Positions 48,904 through 59,852 of a stretch of DNA of 64,000 nt are shown here, piece after piece. The notes under the pieces were generated by a model. That model did no database searches, was not told where the DNA came from, and saw only the letters and a program-made list of their open reading frames with translations. The DNA is taken from contig NZ_JAKKCJ010000002.1 in assembly GCF_021726515.1 (NCBI RefSeq), positions 186,001 through 250,000 on the forward strand, read 5' to 3'. Both the position numbers and the translations under genes were made by a program. Source of the DNA: Vibrio sp. CK2-1 (GTDB lineage Bacteria; Pseudomonadota; Gammaproteobacteria; Enterobacterales; Vibrionaceae). Numbering within the stretch: the stretch's first letter is position 1; the number at the start of each line of letters is the position of its first letter.

Positions 48904-49521
48904 CTACTTCAAAAAGCTAGGAATGTTATTTTCAAACTCAGTGATTTTATCAGCATGTTGTAGTGTTAAGCCGATATTATCTAAGCCATTAAGTAAACAA
49001 TGGCGACGGAACTCGTCAATCTCAAAGCTATATTGCTTGCCGTTAGCCGACACTGTCATGGCTTCTAGGTCTACCGTGATTTGTGCGCCTTCGTTGCTAT
49101 GAACAAATTCGAATAACTCATCGACTTCACTTTCGGTTAAACGTACCGGAACCATTTGGTTGTTGATGGAGTTGCCGTAGAAAATGTCAGCAAAGCTAGG
49201 TGCGATCATCACTTGAATGCCGTAGTCGGCAAGCGCCCAAGGAGCATGTTCACGAGACGAACCACAACCGAAGTTTTCACGGGCCAGTAAAATACTTGCG
49301 CCTTGATAACGTGGTGCATTCATTACAAACTCAGGATTAGGCTGCTTACCCGCGTCATCTAAAAAGCGCCAATCATGAAATAAATGCTGCCCAAAGCCTA
49401 AGCGAGTGACTTTTTGTAGAAACTGTTTAGGAATGATTGCATCCGTATCAATGTTAGCAATATCCAGTGGCACGACTAGGCCAGTATGTTGTTTAAAACC
49501 TGTCTGTTTGGCTTGAGACAT
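48904..49521 (-). CDS. leuD: 3-isopropylmalate dehydratase small subunit
   Basis: LeuD pairs with LeuC to isomerise 2-isopropylmalate to 3-isopropylmalate in leucine synthesis. [23 protein letters not shown] is the conserved start, and [39 protein letters not shown] is the swivel-domain core. It has 205 residues, close to E. coli LeuD. It is the last gene of the operon, 10 bases after leuC. Confidence 0.97.
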   Translation of the reverse strand: MSQAKQTGFKQHTGLVVPLDIANIDTDAIIPKQFLQKVTRLGFGQHLFHDWRFLDDAGKQPNPEFVMNAPRYQGASILLARENFGCGSSREHAPWALADYGIQVMIAPSFADIFYGNSINNQMVPVRLTESEVDELFEFVHSNEGAQITVDLEAMTVSANGKQYSFEIDEFRRHCLLNGLDNIGLTLQHADKITEFENNIPSFLK

Positions 49522-49531
49522 AGCGTGCTCC

Positions 49532-50950
49532 TTATGCTTGTTCTAGTGAGCGGATATCGACAAAGTGACCGGCAATCGCTGCTGCCGCTGCCATTGCTGG
49601 ACTAACGAGATGGGTACGACCATCACGCCCTTGGCGACCTTCAAAGTTACGGTTACTGGTAGATGCGCAGCGCTCTTGTGGACCTAGGCGATCGTTGTTC
49701 ATCGCAAGACACATTGAGCAGCCCGGTAGACGCCATTCAAAACCGGCTTCAATAAAGATCTTGTCTAAGCCTTCTTGTTCCGCTTGAGCTTTGACTTGCT
49801 CAGAACCTGGAACGATCAACGCTTGAACATTGGCGGCCACTTTACGGCCTTTGGCAACGGCTGCTGCAGCGCGCATATCTTCAATGCGTGAGTTAGTACA
49901 AGAGCCAACAAACACTTTATCTACCGTGTAGTCAGACAGCTTTTTACCCGCTTCTAAGCCCATGTAAGCCAGAGCTTTTTGTGCCGATGCTTTTTCAACG
50001 GGATCAGTGAAGTCTTGTGGGTTAGGAATAATGCCATCTACTGACATTACTTGGCCTGGGTTGGTGCCCCAAGTAACTTGTGGTGTGATGTCTGCTGCAT
50101 CTAGAGTAACCACCGCATCAAACTGAGCATCATCATCTGATTTAAGCGTTTTCCAGTATTCTACTGCCGCATCAAAATCGGCGCCTTTCGGAGCAAACTT
50201 TTTATCTTTGATGTAATCGAAGGTAGTTTGATCTGGTGCGATTAGACCCGCTTTTGCACCTAGTTCAATCGCCATGTTACAAACCGTCATGCGGCCTTCC
50301 ATTGACAGGTCGGTAATGGCTTCACCGCAAAACTCTACCACATAACCGGTTCCGCCAGCCGCCGTGGTTTTACCGATGATTGCTAATACGATGTCTTTGG
50401 CGGTAATGCCTTCGGCGACTTTGCCTTTGACTTCGATTTTCATGGTCTTAGCTTTGGCTTGTTTTAGTGTTTGAGTCGCTAAAACATGCTCTACCTCAGA
50501 GGTACCAATACCAAAGGCAAGAGAGCCAAATGCGCCGTGAGTGGCAGTATGTGAGTCACCACAAACAATGGTCATTCCTGGTAAGGTAATGCCTAGCTCG
50601 GGGCCCATTACATGCACGATACCTTGATATTTGTGGTTTAGATCGTACAGCGTGACGCCGAAATCTAAGCAGTTTTTCATCAAGGTTTGCATTTGAATGC
50701 GCGCCATTTCACCAGAGGCATTAATATCTTTGGTGGTCGTTGAAACGTTGTGATCCATAGTGGCAAAGGTTTTGCTGACTTGGCGTACCTTACGGCCTTT
50801 TTCGCGTAAGCCATCAAACGCTTGCGGTGAAGTCACTTCGTGTACCAAATGACGGTCGATATATAAAATCGGGTTTTCACCTTGGGCGGCTACGACTACG
50901 TGAGCATCGTAGACTTTCTCATATAATGTTTTTGATGTTGAGTTTGACAT
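49532..50950 (-). CDS. leuC: 3-isopropylmalate dehydratase large subunit
   Basis: LeuC is the iron-sulfur subunit of isopropylmalate isomerase. [20 protein letters not shown]-type start, [33 protein letters not shown], and the 4Fe-4S ligands in [18 protein letters not shown] and [17 protein letters not shown] mark the aconitase family. The C-terminal [32 protein letters not shown] is also typical. The 472-residue length is normal. It follows leuB by 23 bases. Confidence 0.98.
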   Translation of the reverse strand: MSNSTSKTLYEKVYDAHVVVAAQGENPILYIDRHLVHEVTSPQAFDGLREKGRKVRQVSKTFATMDHNVSTTTKDINASGEMARIQMQTLMKNCLDFGVTLYDLNHKYQGIVHVMGPELGITLPGMTIVCGDSHTATHGAFGSLAFGIGTSEVEHVLATQTLKQAKAKTMKIEVKGKVAEGITAKDIVLAIIGKTTAAGGTGYVVEFCGEAITDLSMEGRMTVCNMAIELGAKAGLIAPDQTTFDYIKDKKFAPKGADFDAAVEYWKTLKSDDDAQFDAVVTLDAADITPQVTWGTNPGQVMSVDGIIPNPQDFTDPVEKASAQKALAYMGLEAGKKLSDYTVDKVFVGSCTNSRIEDMRAAAAVAKGRKVAANVQALIVPGSEQVKAQAEQEGLDKIFIEAGFEWRLPGCSMCLAMNNDRLGPQERCASTSNRNFEGRQGRDGRTHLVSPAMAAAAAIAGHFVDIRSLEQA

Positions 50951-50973
50951 TGCTAGCTACCTGCTCAAATTAA

Positions 50974-52086
<1,113 letters not shown>

Positions 52087-52100
52087 CTAAATCATTTTAT

Positions 52101-52143
52101 AAGTAGCTGAGCCAAGGCTTTCAATAAATTTGGTCAGCTACTT
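52101..52143 (-). other. Hairpin in the leuA-leuB spacer
   Basis: AAGTAGCTGAGCCAA (52101-52115) pairs with TTGGTCAGCTACTT (52130-52143) with one bulged base around a 14-base loop. It is the only long spacer in leuABCD. No U tract follows in the minus direction, so it is probably a stability or processing element. Confidence 0.65.
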
Positions 52144-52163
52144 TTTGTTTTTCTCTTGAAAAT

Positions 52164-53714
52164 CTACACAGTTTCAATTCGTTTTGATTGCTTGATCTCG
52201 GCAATTTGGTCAGCGCGCTGAATGCTATTAATAACATGTAATAGCGCTTGGCCTGAAGCTTCAACGATATCGGTCGCAAGTCCGGTGCCATGATATTTAC
52301 GCCCTTTGTAGTTGGCGATGATATCCGCTTGACCTAGGCCATCTTCACCTTCACCTTTCGCGGTTAGGTCGAATTTATCTAACACGATTTCATAACCGGT
52401 TAGTTTATAGATGCATTGGTAAAGTGCATCTACTGGGCCATTACCGACTGCTGCTTCACATTTTTCTTCTTCGCCACATTGCAATTTAATGCTGGTGGTT
52501 GCCATTACGCTACCTGACTGCACGCTTAGGTAATTTAACTTAAAGAAATCATCTTCTTCGCGCAAGTTAGCAAAGTGCATTAATGACTCTAAATCGTAAT
52601 CAAATACTTGGCCTTTACGGTCAGCTAGCTTCAAAAAGTCTTCATATAGAGTATCTAGGTTGTAGTCATCATCACTGTAACCCATGGTTTCCATGTGGCT
52701 CTTAACCGCTGCACGGCCTGAGCGACTGGTTAGGTTTAGCGCTTGATTTTTAAGGCCAATTGACTCTGGTGTCATAATTTCGTAGGTATTCTTATTCTTC
52801 AACATGCCGTCTTGATGAATACCTGATGAGTGACTAAACGCGTTAGCACCAACAATTGCTTTGTTCGATTGAATTGGCATGTTGCACAATTGGCTGACAA
52901 GTTTACTGGTGCGGTGAATTTCGTCGTATTTAAGACCAGTATGAACACCTAGCAATTCTGCACGGGTGCGGATAATCATGGCGATTTCTTCTAGCGCACA
53001 GTTACCAGCTCGTTCACCAATCCCATTAATGGTGCCTTCTACTTGACGAGCACCGGCTTGTACTGCGGCCATAGAAGTGGCAACCGACATACCTAGGTCA
53101 TCATGACAGTGCACCGAAATGACTGCTTTATCAATGTTTGGTACGCGATTAAATAGCGTTTCGATGATGCCACCAAATTCACTTGGTAAGGTATAACCAA
53201 CGGTGTCTGGAATATTGACGGTGGTTGCACCAGCATCGATAGCAGCTTCAACAATGCGGCATAGGTTGTCTATTGGCGTACGGCCAGCATCTTCACAAGA
53301 AAATTCTACGTCATCGGTATACTTACGTGCACGTTTAACCGCATTAACACCCATTTCTACGACGTCATCATAACTGCGGCGAAGTTTATCTTGTACATGG
53401 ATAGTGGAAGTGGAGATAAAGGTATGAATACGAAAGGCTTCTGCGACTTTTAACGCTTCTGCGGCAACATCAATATCTTTTTCTACTGCGCGGGATAGGG
53501 CACAAATGCGGCTGTTTTTGATTTGTTTAGCGATGGTTTGAACGGATTCAAAATCACCGGGTGAGGAAACCGGAAAGCCAGCTTCGATAACATCAACGCC
53601 TAAACGTTCTAGGGCATAAGCGATCTGTAGTTTCTCTTTTACGGTTAGGCTGGCTGAAAGTGCTTGTTCGCCATCGCGTAGTGTGGTGTCGAATATAATG
53701 ACTTGATCGTTCAT
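52164..53714 (-). CDS. leuA: 2-isopropylmalate synthase
   Basis: LeuA condenses acetyl-CoA with 2-oxoisovalerate, the committed and leucine-inhibited step of leucine synthesis. [22 protein letters not shown] is the HMG-like catalytic start, with [42 protein letters not shown] and [38 protein letters not shown] holding the metal ligands. The C-terminal LeuA dimer/allosteric domain spans about residues 390-505. The 516-residue length is normal. A leader peptide and attenuator lie upstream. Confidence 0.98.
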   Translation of the reverse strand: MNDQVIIFDTTLRDGEQALSASLTVKEKLQIAYALERLGVDVIEAGFPVSSPGDFESVQTIAKQIKNSRICALSRAVEKDIDVAAEALKVAEAFRIHTFISTSTIHVQDKLRRSYDDVVEMGVNAVKRARKYTDDVEFSCEDAGRTPIDNLCRIVEAAIDAGATTVNIPDTVGYTLPSEFGGIIETLFNRVPNIDKAVISVHCHDDLGMSVATSMAAVQAGARQVEGTINGIGERAGNCALEEIAMIIRTRAELLGVHTGLKYDEIHRTSKLVSQLCNMPIQSNKAIVGANAFSHSSGIHQDGMLKNKNTYEIMTPESIGLKNQALNLTSRSGRAAVKSHMETMGYSDDDYNLDTLYEDFLKLADRKGQVFDYDLESLMHFANLREEDDFFKLNYLSVQSGSVMATTSIKLQCGEEEKCEAAVGNGPVDALYQCIYKLTGYEIVLDKFDLTAKGEGEDGLGQADIIANYKGRKYHGTGLATDIVEASGQALLHVINSIQRADQIAEIKQSKRIETV

Positions 53715-53789
53715 GTTACCTTCCTTGTGATTAATGCTTTGCTATCCAATGCGGTTTATTCGGCTACTTATTTTTGAGTATTTGCGAAT

Positions 53790-53817
53790 AAAAAAGCCCG
53801 CATCGGGATGCGGGCTT
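53790..53817 (-). terminator. Attenuator terminator in the leu leader
   Basis: AAGCCCGCATC and GATGCGGGCTT pair over 11 bp with a very short loop and are followed by T6 on the minus strand. It lies between the leader peptide leuL and leuA, where a leucine-dependent attenuator is expected. Confidence 0.92.
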
Positions 53818-53850
53818 GTTTGAAATCGTATGTGGTTTTTCGTCCACTGC

Positions 53851-53913
53851 CTACCCGCGCGATTGAGTCACGATGAGGAGGAGGTTCAGTAGAGTTGAAA
53901 ATTGTTGAGTCAT
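53851..53913 (-). CDS. leuL: leu operon leader peptide LeuL (20 residues)
   Basis: The minus strand encodes MTQQFSTLLNLLLIVTQSRG, a peptide with five leucine codons in six positions (CTA CTG AAC CTC CTC CTC). AAGG lies 8 bases before the ATG. Stalling of the ribosome at these codons when leucyl-tRNA is scarce would prevent the attenuator hairpin at 53790-53817 from forming. CTA and CTC are less-used leucine codons in such genomes, which sharpens the response. Length, codons and position all fit a leucine leader peptide. It was found by reading the minus strand directly. Confidence 0.9.
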   Translation of the reverse strand: MTQQFSTLLNLLLIVTQSRG

Positions 53914-53959
53914 GCTTGTTACCTTAGCAATGTCTGCGACCACGTAAAAACTGATTCAA

Positions 53960-53989
53960 TTAGTACCGCACTCAAGGGGGATGCGTCAA
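53960..53989 (-). promoter_or_regulatory. Predicted promoter of leuLABCD
   Basis: On the minus strand TTGACG (53989-53984) and TACTAA (53965-53960) are separated by 18 bases. Transcription would begin near 53953, about 40 bases before leuL. The remaining sequence up to the divergent PAP2 gene (53990-54156) is AT-rich and has no further element I can name. Confidence 0.6.
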
Positions 53990-54156
53990 CCTTTTGGATG
54001 AAAAAATATCCAAATAACTTAGTGGTCTCTCATTTGCCAATTTATATCTGGAAATCACCTTTCATCATAAGAACAAAATATCGTCACTTTTTTGTCATTT
54101 ATCTCCCTTAACTTAGCCAGTGTAGTGCTGATTAAGCATCGAACAAGGAGCATACG

Positions 54157-54687
54157 ATGAAAACTATACAGCCGATAGCACGCTTTGATTTAGCGTTTTC
54201 TTTATTTTGCTTACAACACCGTTTTAATTTGCCAGTTGCTCGTATTAGCAAAGCCATCTCTCACACTGGTGATGGACATTTATATGCAGTCATGGGGCTA
54301 TTAGCTTGGTGGTTTGAGCCTAGAACGGGTCAATATTTTTTACTGGCAGGATTGTTAGCATTTTTATTGGAACTGCCGATTTATTGGCTAGCAAAAAATT
54401 GTTTTAAACGTCGCAGGCCCGCACAAATATCTCATTTGTTAACTTCTTTTATTACTCCGTCAGATCAATATAGCTTGCCTTCCGGCCACACGGCTGCCGC
54501 TTTCTTAATGGCGGTACTACTACAAAACTACTACCCAGAATTTGGTTTATTGCCTTTTGTTTGGGCTGGGTTGATAGGGTTTTCTCGCATTTTGTTAGGG
54601 GTGCATTTTTTAACGGATATTGTACTAGGTGCAGCGTTGGGAATCAGTTGTGCTCTCGCGGCAATTAATATGTTGGCTGGTGGATAA
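54157..54687 (+). CDS. PAP2-family membrane phosphatase
   Basis: This is a 176-residue inner-membrane protein of the type 2 phosphatidic acid phosphatase superfamily with about five helices. All three catalytic motifs are present: KNCFKRRRP (K-x6-RP, residues about 88-96), PSGH (near 109-112, SLPSGHTAAAFLMAVLL) and SRILLGVHFLTD (SR-x5-H-x3-D, near 147-158). Substrates may be lipid phosphates such as undecaprenyl diphosphate or phosphatidylglycerol phosphate. AAGGAG lies 8 bases upstream of the start. The glycosyltransferase gene follows after 3 bases, so the two are one operon. Confidence 0.9.
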   Translation: MKTIQPIARFDLAFSLFCLQHRFNLPVARISKAISHTGDGHLYAVMGLLAWWFEPRTGQYFLLAGLLAFLLELPIYWLAKNCFKRRRPAQISHLLTSFITPSDQYSLPSGHTAAAFLMAVLLQNYYPEFGLLPFVWAGLIGFSRILLGVHFLTDIVLGAALGISCALAAINMLAGG

Positions 54688-54690
54688 AAA

Positions 54691-55746
54691 ATGAAGATCT
54701 TATATGGTGTGCAAGGCACAGGAAATGGCCATATCGCTCGAGCACGGGCAATGGCGTCGGCTTTATCTAAACAATCGGATGTCTCGGTTGATTTCTTATT
54801 TTCAGGTCGAGATGACAAAGCCTATTTTTCGATGGAAGATTTTGGGGATTACCAAACTCGACGAGGACTGACGTTTACCACTGAAAAGGGCAAAGTCAGC
54901 CATATGAAAACCGCCTTGAATACCAACCCTAGTCAATTATGGAAAGAAGTCTCAGATATGGACTTAGAAGGCTATGATGTGGTGCTCAATGATTTTGAAC
55001 CGATCACTGCCTGGGCGGCAAAAAAACAAAATGTGCCGAGTATTGGGATTAGCCATCAAAATGCCTTTCGTTATTCGGTACCAAAGAAGGGGGCGAGTTG
55101 GCTTGATCAAACCTTGATCCAACATTTTGCGCCGACTCAACATCATTTAGGCTTGCACTGGTATCATTTTCAGCAGCCCATTTTGCCGCCGATAGTTCAT
55201 ACACCCACGCAAATTGATAACCAGAAGCATGACTTCATTCTGGTTTATTTACCTTTCGAGGCACTACCGGCTATTAGTGATCTTTTGCAGCGCTTCTCCA
55301 ATCGCCATTTCATTTGTTATCACCCTGAAGTAAAAGAAATGAGCCAACAAGAACATCTCACTTTTATGCCCCTGTCATATCAAAACTTCCAACGAGATTT
55401 GCATGCTTGTCATGGCGTAATTGCCAATGGCGGTTTTGAGTTGCCTTCAGAAGCGTTAACGCTGGGTAAGAAGTTACTATTAAAACCATTAGATGGACAA
55501 TTTGAACAAATGAGTAATGTGGCGACACTTGAATCATTAGGACTCGCCAGTTCAATGCAATGGCTTGATCCTAGTATCGTGCGTACTTGGTTAGATGATG
55601 AGCCTGCGGAGCGAGTGATCTACCCCAATGTTGCTGAGTCAATTGCTGATTGGGTCGTGCAAGGTGAATGGGGGAATATCGCGCCCTTGTGGAGTCACTT
55701 ATGGGAGCAAGTCGATTTCCCTCACTATGCTTTGATTAATGAGTGA
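54691..55746 (+). CDS. MJ1255/VC2487-family glycosyltransferase
   Basis: This 351-residue cytoplasmic or membrane-associated protein has a GT-B glycosyltransferase fold. The start MKILYGVQGTGNGHIARARAMASAL is the nucleotide-sugar transferase loop of the family named after MJ1255 and VC2487. VVLNDFEPITAWAAKK, IGISHQNAF and the C-terminal donor site GVIANGGFELPSEALTLGKKLLLKPLDGQFEQMSNVATLE are conserved in that family. The donor and acceptor are unknown to me. It overlaps functionally with the PAP2 gene just upstream (3-base gap), which hints at a lipid-linked glycan or glycolipid pathway; this is inference. Confidence 0.85.
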   Translation: MKILYGVQGTGNGHIARARAMASALSKQSDVSVDFLFSGRDDKAYFSMEDFGDYQTRRGLTFTTEKGKVSHMKTALNTNPSQLWKEVSDMDLEGYDVVLNDFEPITAWAAKKQNVPSIGISHQNAFRYSVPKKGASWLDQTLIQHFAPTQHHLGLHWYHFQQPILPPIVHTPTQIDNQKHDFILVYLPFEALPAISDLLQRFSNRHFICYHPEVKEMSQQEHLTFMPLSYQNFQRDLHACHGVIANGGFELPSEALTLGKKLLLKPLDGQFEQMSNVATLESLGLASSMQWLDPSIVRTWLDDEPAERVIYPNVAESIADWVVQGEWGNIAPLWSHLWEQVDFPHYALINE

Positions 55747-56020
55747 ACAACTTTTTAGTCATCAATTTAGTAGCTAAATACTTTTTAGATTAATTTATAT
55801 ATTTAGTTAACTTGTTGAAATTTTGGTTTTTTTAGTAATTATTAGTAAATAAAAATGATTTAATATCAATACAGTTGCTTCTGATATTTGCTTGGTGAAT
55901 AGTAAGTGCAACCCGACATATTGGCGGGGCAAATACAATCATTATTCGATATCTTTTTGTAGTCGATAATCACGGTCGTTATGTGTGATTGAACTACAAT
56001 TAAAAGAGGCGCAACACAAC
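55747..56020. other. AT-rich upstream region of leuO
   Basis: This 274-bp gap is very AT-rich (55750-55870 in particular), as is usual upstream of leuO, which in E. coli and vibrios is silenced by H-NS and regulated by ToxR, CalR or itself. I see no clear hairpin after the glycosyltransferase gene and no ORF. Confidence 0.45.
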
Positions 56021-56986
56021 ATGACACTTTCTACTGAACCAAAAAACATTGCCCTTAACTTAAGAACGGAATCAACTTTACGTGGCGTAGATCTTAACTT
56101 ATTGACCGTTTTTGATGCAGTAATGCAAGAGCAAAATATTACTCGTGCGGCACAGTATTTAGGTATGTCACAACCTGCAGTAAGTAATGCGGTTGCTCGT
56201 TTAAAAGTAATGTTTAATGACGAATTGTTCATGCGTCATGGTCGTGGTATCCAACCGACTCAACGCGCTCGTCAATTATTTGGCCCGCTTCGTCAAGCAC
56301 TACAATTAGTACGCAATGAATTACCGAACTCTATCTTTGTTCCTGAAACATCAGAGCGAGTATTTAAATTAGCAGTTTGTAGTCCTTCAGATTTACGTTT
56401 TGCACCAAGAATCATGCGTGGCATTGCTGAAAAATCGCCAAGCATTCAATTAAGCCTTGATGCTGATTTTGACCGTCATTTACCTGAAAAACTTCGTTAC
56501 CAAGAAGTGGATTTCGTGATTGATTATGCGCGTTTTGAGCAACCAGGATACTCAAGTACTGAAATCTTTAGTGATGAGTTAGTGGTTGTAACTGCTGCAA
56601 ATCACCCACGCATTGGCTCTCAAATTAGCCAAGCAGAATTCATGGCAGAAAAACATGCAACGTTATCGAAAGTAAACGGCGTGCGTAGTTTCTATGAGCG
56701 TGTTTATACTGGCGATTTTGAATTCCAAGCGTCTTACCAAGGTACAAGTTTAAGCAATATCTTGTACGTAGTCGGTCAATCTGAATTAGTAACAGTCGTT
56801 CCTCGTTGGTTGATTGATTCAGTGCCTAACCGTGCAAACTATAAAGTCATGGCTTACCCATACGCAGACAATAAAGTGTCGGGTTACTTAAGCTGGCATG
56901 AATCGAGTGAGAAAGATAAAGGTCACATCTGGATGAGAGATCAACTGATGCTAATTTGTGGCGAAACACTTGCTGCAAGCTTGTAA
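56021..56986 (+). CDS. leuO: LysR-family transcriptional regulator LeuO
   Basis: LeuO is a LysR-type regulator that opposes H-NS silencing and in vibrios links to ToxR, bile and acid responses. The winged helix-turn-helix is in LRGVDLNLLTVFDAVMQEQNITRAAQYLGMSQPAVSNAVARLKVMFNDELFMRHGRGIQPTQRA (about residues 22-85). The effector domain follows with FKLAVCSPSDLRFAPRIM and a C-terminal LVTVVPRWLID. ATG 56021 gives 321 residues with AGAGG 11 bases upstream; GTG 55985 is the longer alternative. The position between leuABCD and ilvIH matches the classical locus. Confidence 0.94.
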   Translation: MTLSTEPKNIALNLRTESTLRGVDLNLLTVFDAVMQEQNITRAAQYLGMSQPAVSNAVARLKVMFNDELFMRHGRGIQPTQRARQLFGPLRQALQLVRNELPNSIFVPETSERVFKLAVCSPSDLRFAPRIMRGIAEKSPSIQLSLDADFDRHLPEKLRYQEVDFVIDYARFEQPGYSSTEIFSDELVVVTAANHPRIGSQISQAEFMAEKHATLSKVNGVRSFYERVYTGDFEFQASYQGTSLSNILYVVGQSELVTVVPRWLIDSVPNRANYKVMAYPYADNKVSGYLSWHESSEKDKGHIWMRDQLMLICGETLAASL

Positions 56987-57006
56987 CGGTAAACTCTTCT
57001 AGAAAG

Positions 57007-57041
57007 CGCAGTCTCTATTTGATTAGAGGCTGCGTTTTTTT
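57007..57041 (+). terminator. Terminator of leuO
   Basis: CGCAGTCTCTA and TAGAGGCTGCG pair with one mismatch around a 6-base loop and are followed by seven T bases. It starts 20 bases after the leuO stop. Confidence 0.9.
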
Positions 57042-57466
57042 ATGCCTATTCCCAGCTACTTAAGAGCAAGTAAAAATGAGATTAATCTCTCATTGTTAGT
57101 TTTATTATCTACTGAATTTGTTCGGGATATTGGTTGGTATATTTAGGTTGATATTAGATATGTAGTCTTTATCACTGATTCTGTAGGTTATTTGTTAATT
57201 TTTATGATTTAAATGACTTTAGAGTAATAGACAAGTTTCTGCTAATGGCGGTAAAGTGTTCAAGTTCGAATGTGATTTTGAACTTATGCACCCTAGTTGC
57301 TTGTTATGACAACGCAAATAGGTACATAGCAAGGCTGCAGTGCTTTTATTGAAATCTAAAGCATAAGCAGCCTGAAGTTTCTTAGGCTAAAAATAAGCCC
57401 TAACTATGTAGCACTGAACTATCGCACTTTATAAAAGCCGGTGAGATTCAGTTAACAGGAGGCAAC
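57042..57466 (+). other. Long ilvIH upstream region
   Basis: About 425 bases separate the leuO terminator from ilvI. The left part (57042-57240) is AT-rich and is a likely place for Lrp-type regulation, as for E. coli ilvIH, but I cannot point to individual sites. The right part holds two RNA hairpins described separately. AGGAGG precedes ilvI by 6 bases. I see no leader peptide rich in Ile, Val or Leu codons. Confidence 0.5.
57332..57403 (+). promoter_or_regulatory. Two-hairpin leader structure before ilvI
   Basis: Hairpin 1 is built from AGGCTGC (57332-57338) and TGCTTT (57341-57346) pairing with AAAGCA (57358-57363) and GCAGCCT (57367-57373). Hairpin 2 pairs TTAGGCT (57382-57388) with AGCCCTAA (57396-57403). 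Both contain AGGCT or AGCC elements, so alternative pairing between them is possible. A regulatory role is inference. Confidence 0.5.
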
Positions 57467-59185
57467 ATGGAAATGTTATCTGGCGCGGATATGATCGTCC
57501 GTTCCCTAATAGATGAAGGTGTAGAGCACATCTTCGGTTATCCAGGCGGTTCGGTTTTGGATATTTACGATGCTCTGCATGAAAAGAGTGATATTGAACA
57601 CGTACTGGTTCGCCATGAACAAGCTGCGGTTCACATGGCTGATGGCTATGCTCGCGGAACCGGTAAAGTTGGTGTCGTTCTCGTGACTTCCGGCCCTGGT
57701 GCCACCAATGCGATTACCGGCATTGCGACCGCTTATATGGACTCTGCGCCAATGGTCGTGTTGTCGGGCCAAGTACCAAGTAGCCTAATTGGTAACGATG
57801 CTTTCCAAGAATGTGACATGGTGGGGATCTCCCGCCCAGTGGTTAAACACAGTTTCCTCGTCACTAAAGCAGAAGATATTCCTGAAACCATCAAAAAAGC
57901 GTTTTACCTTGCATCTACTGGTCGCCCGGGCCCTGTAGTGGTTGATCTGCCGAAAAACGTGCTAAATCCATTAGAAAAATTCCCTTATCAGTACCCTGAT
58001 GAAATTAAAATGCGCTCTTATAATCCGACAACTTCGGGTCATAAAGGGCAAATTAAGAAAGGGTTGAAAGCCTTACTAGCAGCGAAGAAACCAGTGCTTT
58101 ATGTTGGCGGTGGAGCGATTATTGCCGAAGCTAGTGAGCAATTAATCAAACTTGCTGAAGCGCTTAACTTGCCAGTAGTGAGTACCTTAATGGGGCTTGG
58201 TGCCTTCCCTGCTACTCACCATAATTCGCTGGGCATGTTAGGTATGCACGGCACTTATGAAGCCAATATGGCGATGCATAATGCTGATCTTATTTTTGGT
58301 GTCGGGGTACGCTTTGATGATCGTACTACCAACAATGTCGAAAAATACTGTCCGAACGCCAAGATCATGCACATTGATATCGATCCATCTTCGATCTCTA
58401 AGACTATTCAAGCGGATTTACCTATCGTTGGTTCTGCCGATGAAGTATTAAATAGCATGTTAAAGCTGCTTGAAGATCAAGGCGCAGACCAAGATAGTGA
58501 AGCGATTGAAACCTGGTGGCAAGAACTGCAAAGCTGGCGCAATCGTAAGTGTTTAGAGTTTGATCGTACTTCGGATCGCATTAAACCTCAGCAGGTAGTC
58601 GAAACGCTTTACAAGCTAACTAAAGGTGAGGCTTACGTCGCATCTGATGTTGGTCAGCACCAAATGTTTGCTGCGTTATATTACCCATTTGATAAGCCAC
58701 GTCGTTGGATTAACTCTGGCGGTTTAGGCACCATGGGCTTTGGCTTACCGGCGGCAATGGGGGTTAAGTTTGCTATGCCAAAAGAAGAAGTCGTGTGCAT
58801 TACGGGTGATGGCAGTATTCAAATGAATATCCAAGAGCTATCAACTTGTATGCAGTATGATATTCCGGTGAAGATCATTAACTTGAATAACCGTTTCTTA
58901 GGCATGGTGAAGCAGTGGCAAGATATGATTTATCAAGGTCGCCATTCTCATTCTTATATGGATTCTGTGCCTGATTTCGCCGCAATTGCTGAAGCTTATG
59001 GCCACGTTGGTATTCGTATTAACAAGCCTGAAGAGCTAGAAGCGGGCCTACAAAAAGCCTTGGATATGAAAGATCGTTTAGTATTCGTTGATATTAATGT
59101 TGATGAAACTGAGCATGTTTATCCAATGCAAATTAAAGGCGAAGCGATGGATAAAATGTGGTTAAGCAAGACGGAGAGAACCTAA
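57467..59185 (+). CDS. ilvI: Acetolactate synthase III large subunit
   Basis: IlvI is the thiamine-diphosphate-dependent catalytic subunit that makes acetolactate or acetohydroxybutyrate, the first common step of valine, leucine and isoleucine synthesis. The N-terminal [16 protein letters not shown] and [32 protein letters not shown] hold the catalytic Glu. The C-terminal [29 protein letters not shown] is the thiamine-diphosphate metal motif. The 572-residue length is normal. ilvH follows after one base. Confidence 0.97.
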   Translation: MEMLSGADMIVRSLIDEGVEHIFGYPGGSVLDIYDALHEKSDIEHVLVRHEQAAVHMADGYARGTGKVGVVLVTSGPGATNAITGIATAYMDSAPMVVLSGQVPSSLIGNDAFQECDMVGISRPVVKHSFLVTKAEDIPETIKKAFYLASTGRPGPVVVDLPKNVLNPLEKFPYQYPDEIKMRSYNPTTSGHKGQIKKGLKALLAAKKPVLYVGGGAIIAEASEQLIKLAEALNLPVVSTLMGLGAFPATHHNSLGMLGMHGTYEANMAMHNADLIFGVGVRFDDRTTNNVEKYCPNAKIMHIDIDPSSISKTIQADLPIVGSADEVLNSMLKLLEDQGADQDSEAIETWWQELQSWRNRKCLEFDRTSDRIKPQQVVETLYKLTKGEAYVASDVGQHQMFAALYYPFDKPRRWINSGGLGTMGFGLPAAMGVKFAMPKEEVVCITGDGSIQMNIQELSTCMQYDIPVKIINLNNRFLGMVKQWQDMIYQGRHSHSYMDSVPDFAAIAEAYGHVGIRINKPEELEAGLQKALDMKDRLVFVDINVDETEHVYPMQIKGEAMDKMWLSKTERT

Positions 59186-59186
59186 T

Positions 59187-59681
59187 ATGAGACATATCAT
59201 TTCATTACTATTAGAAAACCAACCGGGTTCTTTATCACGTGTTGTTGGCCTGTTTTCACAGCGTGGTTATAACATTGAGTCATTAACGGTTTCTCCGACG
59301 GATGATGAAACCTTATCGCGTATCAATATCACTACCGCAACCGATGCGCTACAGCTTGAGCAGATTGAAAAAAACCTACATAAACTTGTCGATGTGCTTA
59401 AAGTTCAAGAGGTTACTGAGTACGACTATGTTGAACGTGAGTTGATGTTAGTCAAAGTGAAAGCCAGTGGTTTTTCTCGCGCCGAAGTGCATCGTTTATC
59501 CGATGTGTTCCGTGGGCAGATTGTCGATGTCACAGCGTCGTTGTTTACCATTCAATTGGCCGGCGATAGTGCGAAGTTAGATGCCTTTATCAAAGCGGTA
59601 TCTGAAATGACTGATGTCATTGAAGTTGCACGTAGTGGGGTGGTGGGTATTGCCCGTGGAGAGCGTGCTTTAAAAGCATAG
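59187..59681 (+). CDS. ilvH: Acetolactate synthase III small (regulatory) subunit
   Basis: IlvH binds valine and confers feedback inhibition on IlvI. The N-terminal ACT domain (MRHIISLLLENQPGSLSRVVGLFSQRGYNIESLTVSPT) is followed by the typical C-terminal domain with LMLVKVKASGFSRAEVHRLSDVFRGQIVDVT and a final EVARSGVVGIARGERAL. It has 164 residues. The ilvI stop and its start are separated by one base, and a terminator follows. Confidence 0.98.
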   Translation: MRHIISLLLENQPGSLSRVVGLFSQRGYNIESLTVSPTDDETLSRINITTATDALQLEQIEKNLHKLVDVLKVQEVTEYDYVERELMLVKVKASGFSRAEVHRLSDVFRGQIVDVTASLFTIQLAGDSAKLDAFIKAVSEMTDVIEVARSGVVGIARGERALKA

Positions 59682-59718
59682 TATCTGCTATTTGATACAT
59701 CATAACGCAATAATTGAT

Positions 59719-59746
59719 AACGCAGCCTACGGGTTGCGTTTTTTTA
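59719..59746 (+). terminator. Terminator of ilvIH
   Basis: AACGCAGCC and GGTTGCGTT pair with one G-T position around a short loop, followed by seven T bases. It begins 37 bases after the ilvH stop. Confidence 0.9.
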
Positions 59747-59852
59747 TGTTCCAATCTTTTATAAAGAAAAGATCTAAGACTTTAGTCTAATAAATCGGAA
59801 AAACTTCACTAAACTTATTGAATGGATATTTATCAATTTCGGTGAGTGGCTT

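Noticed and set aside
53902-54111. 69-codon plus-strand ORF upstream of the PAP2 gene
   Set aside because: It runs antisense across the leuL leader and leu promoter, has no ribosome-binding site and an unconvincing composition.
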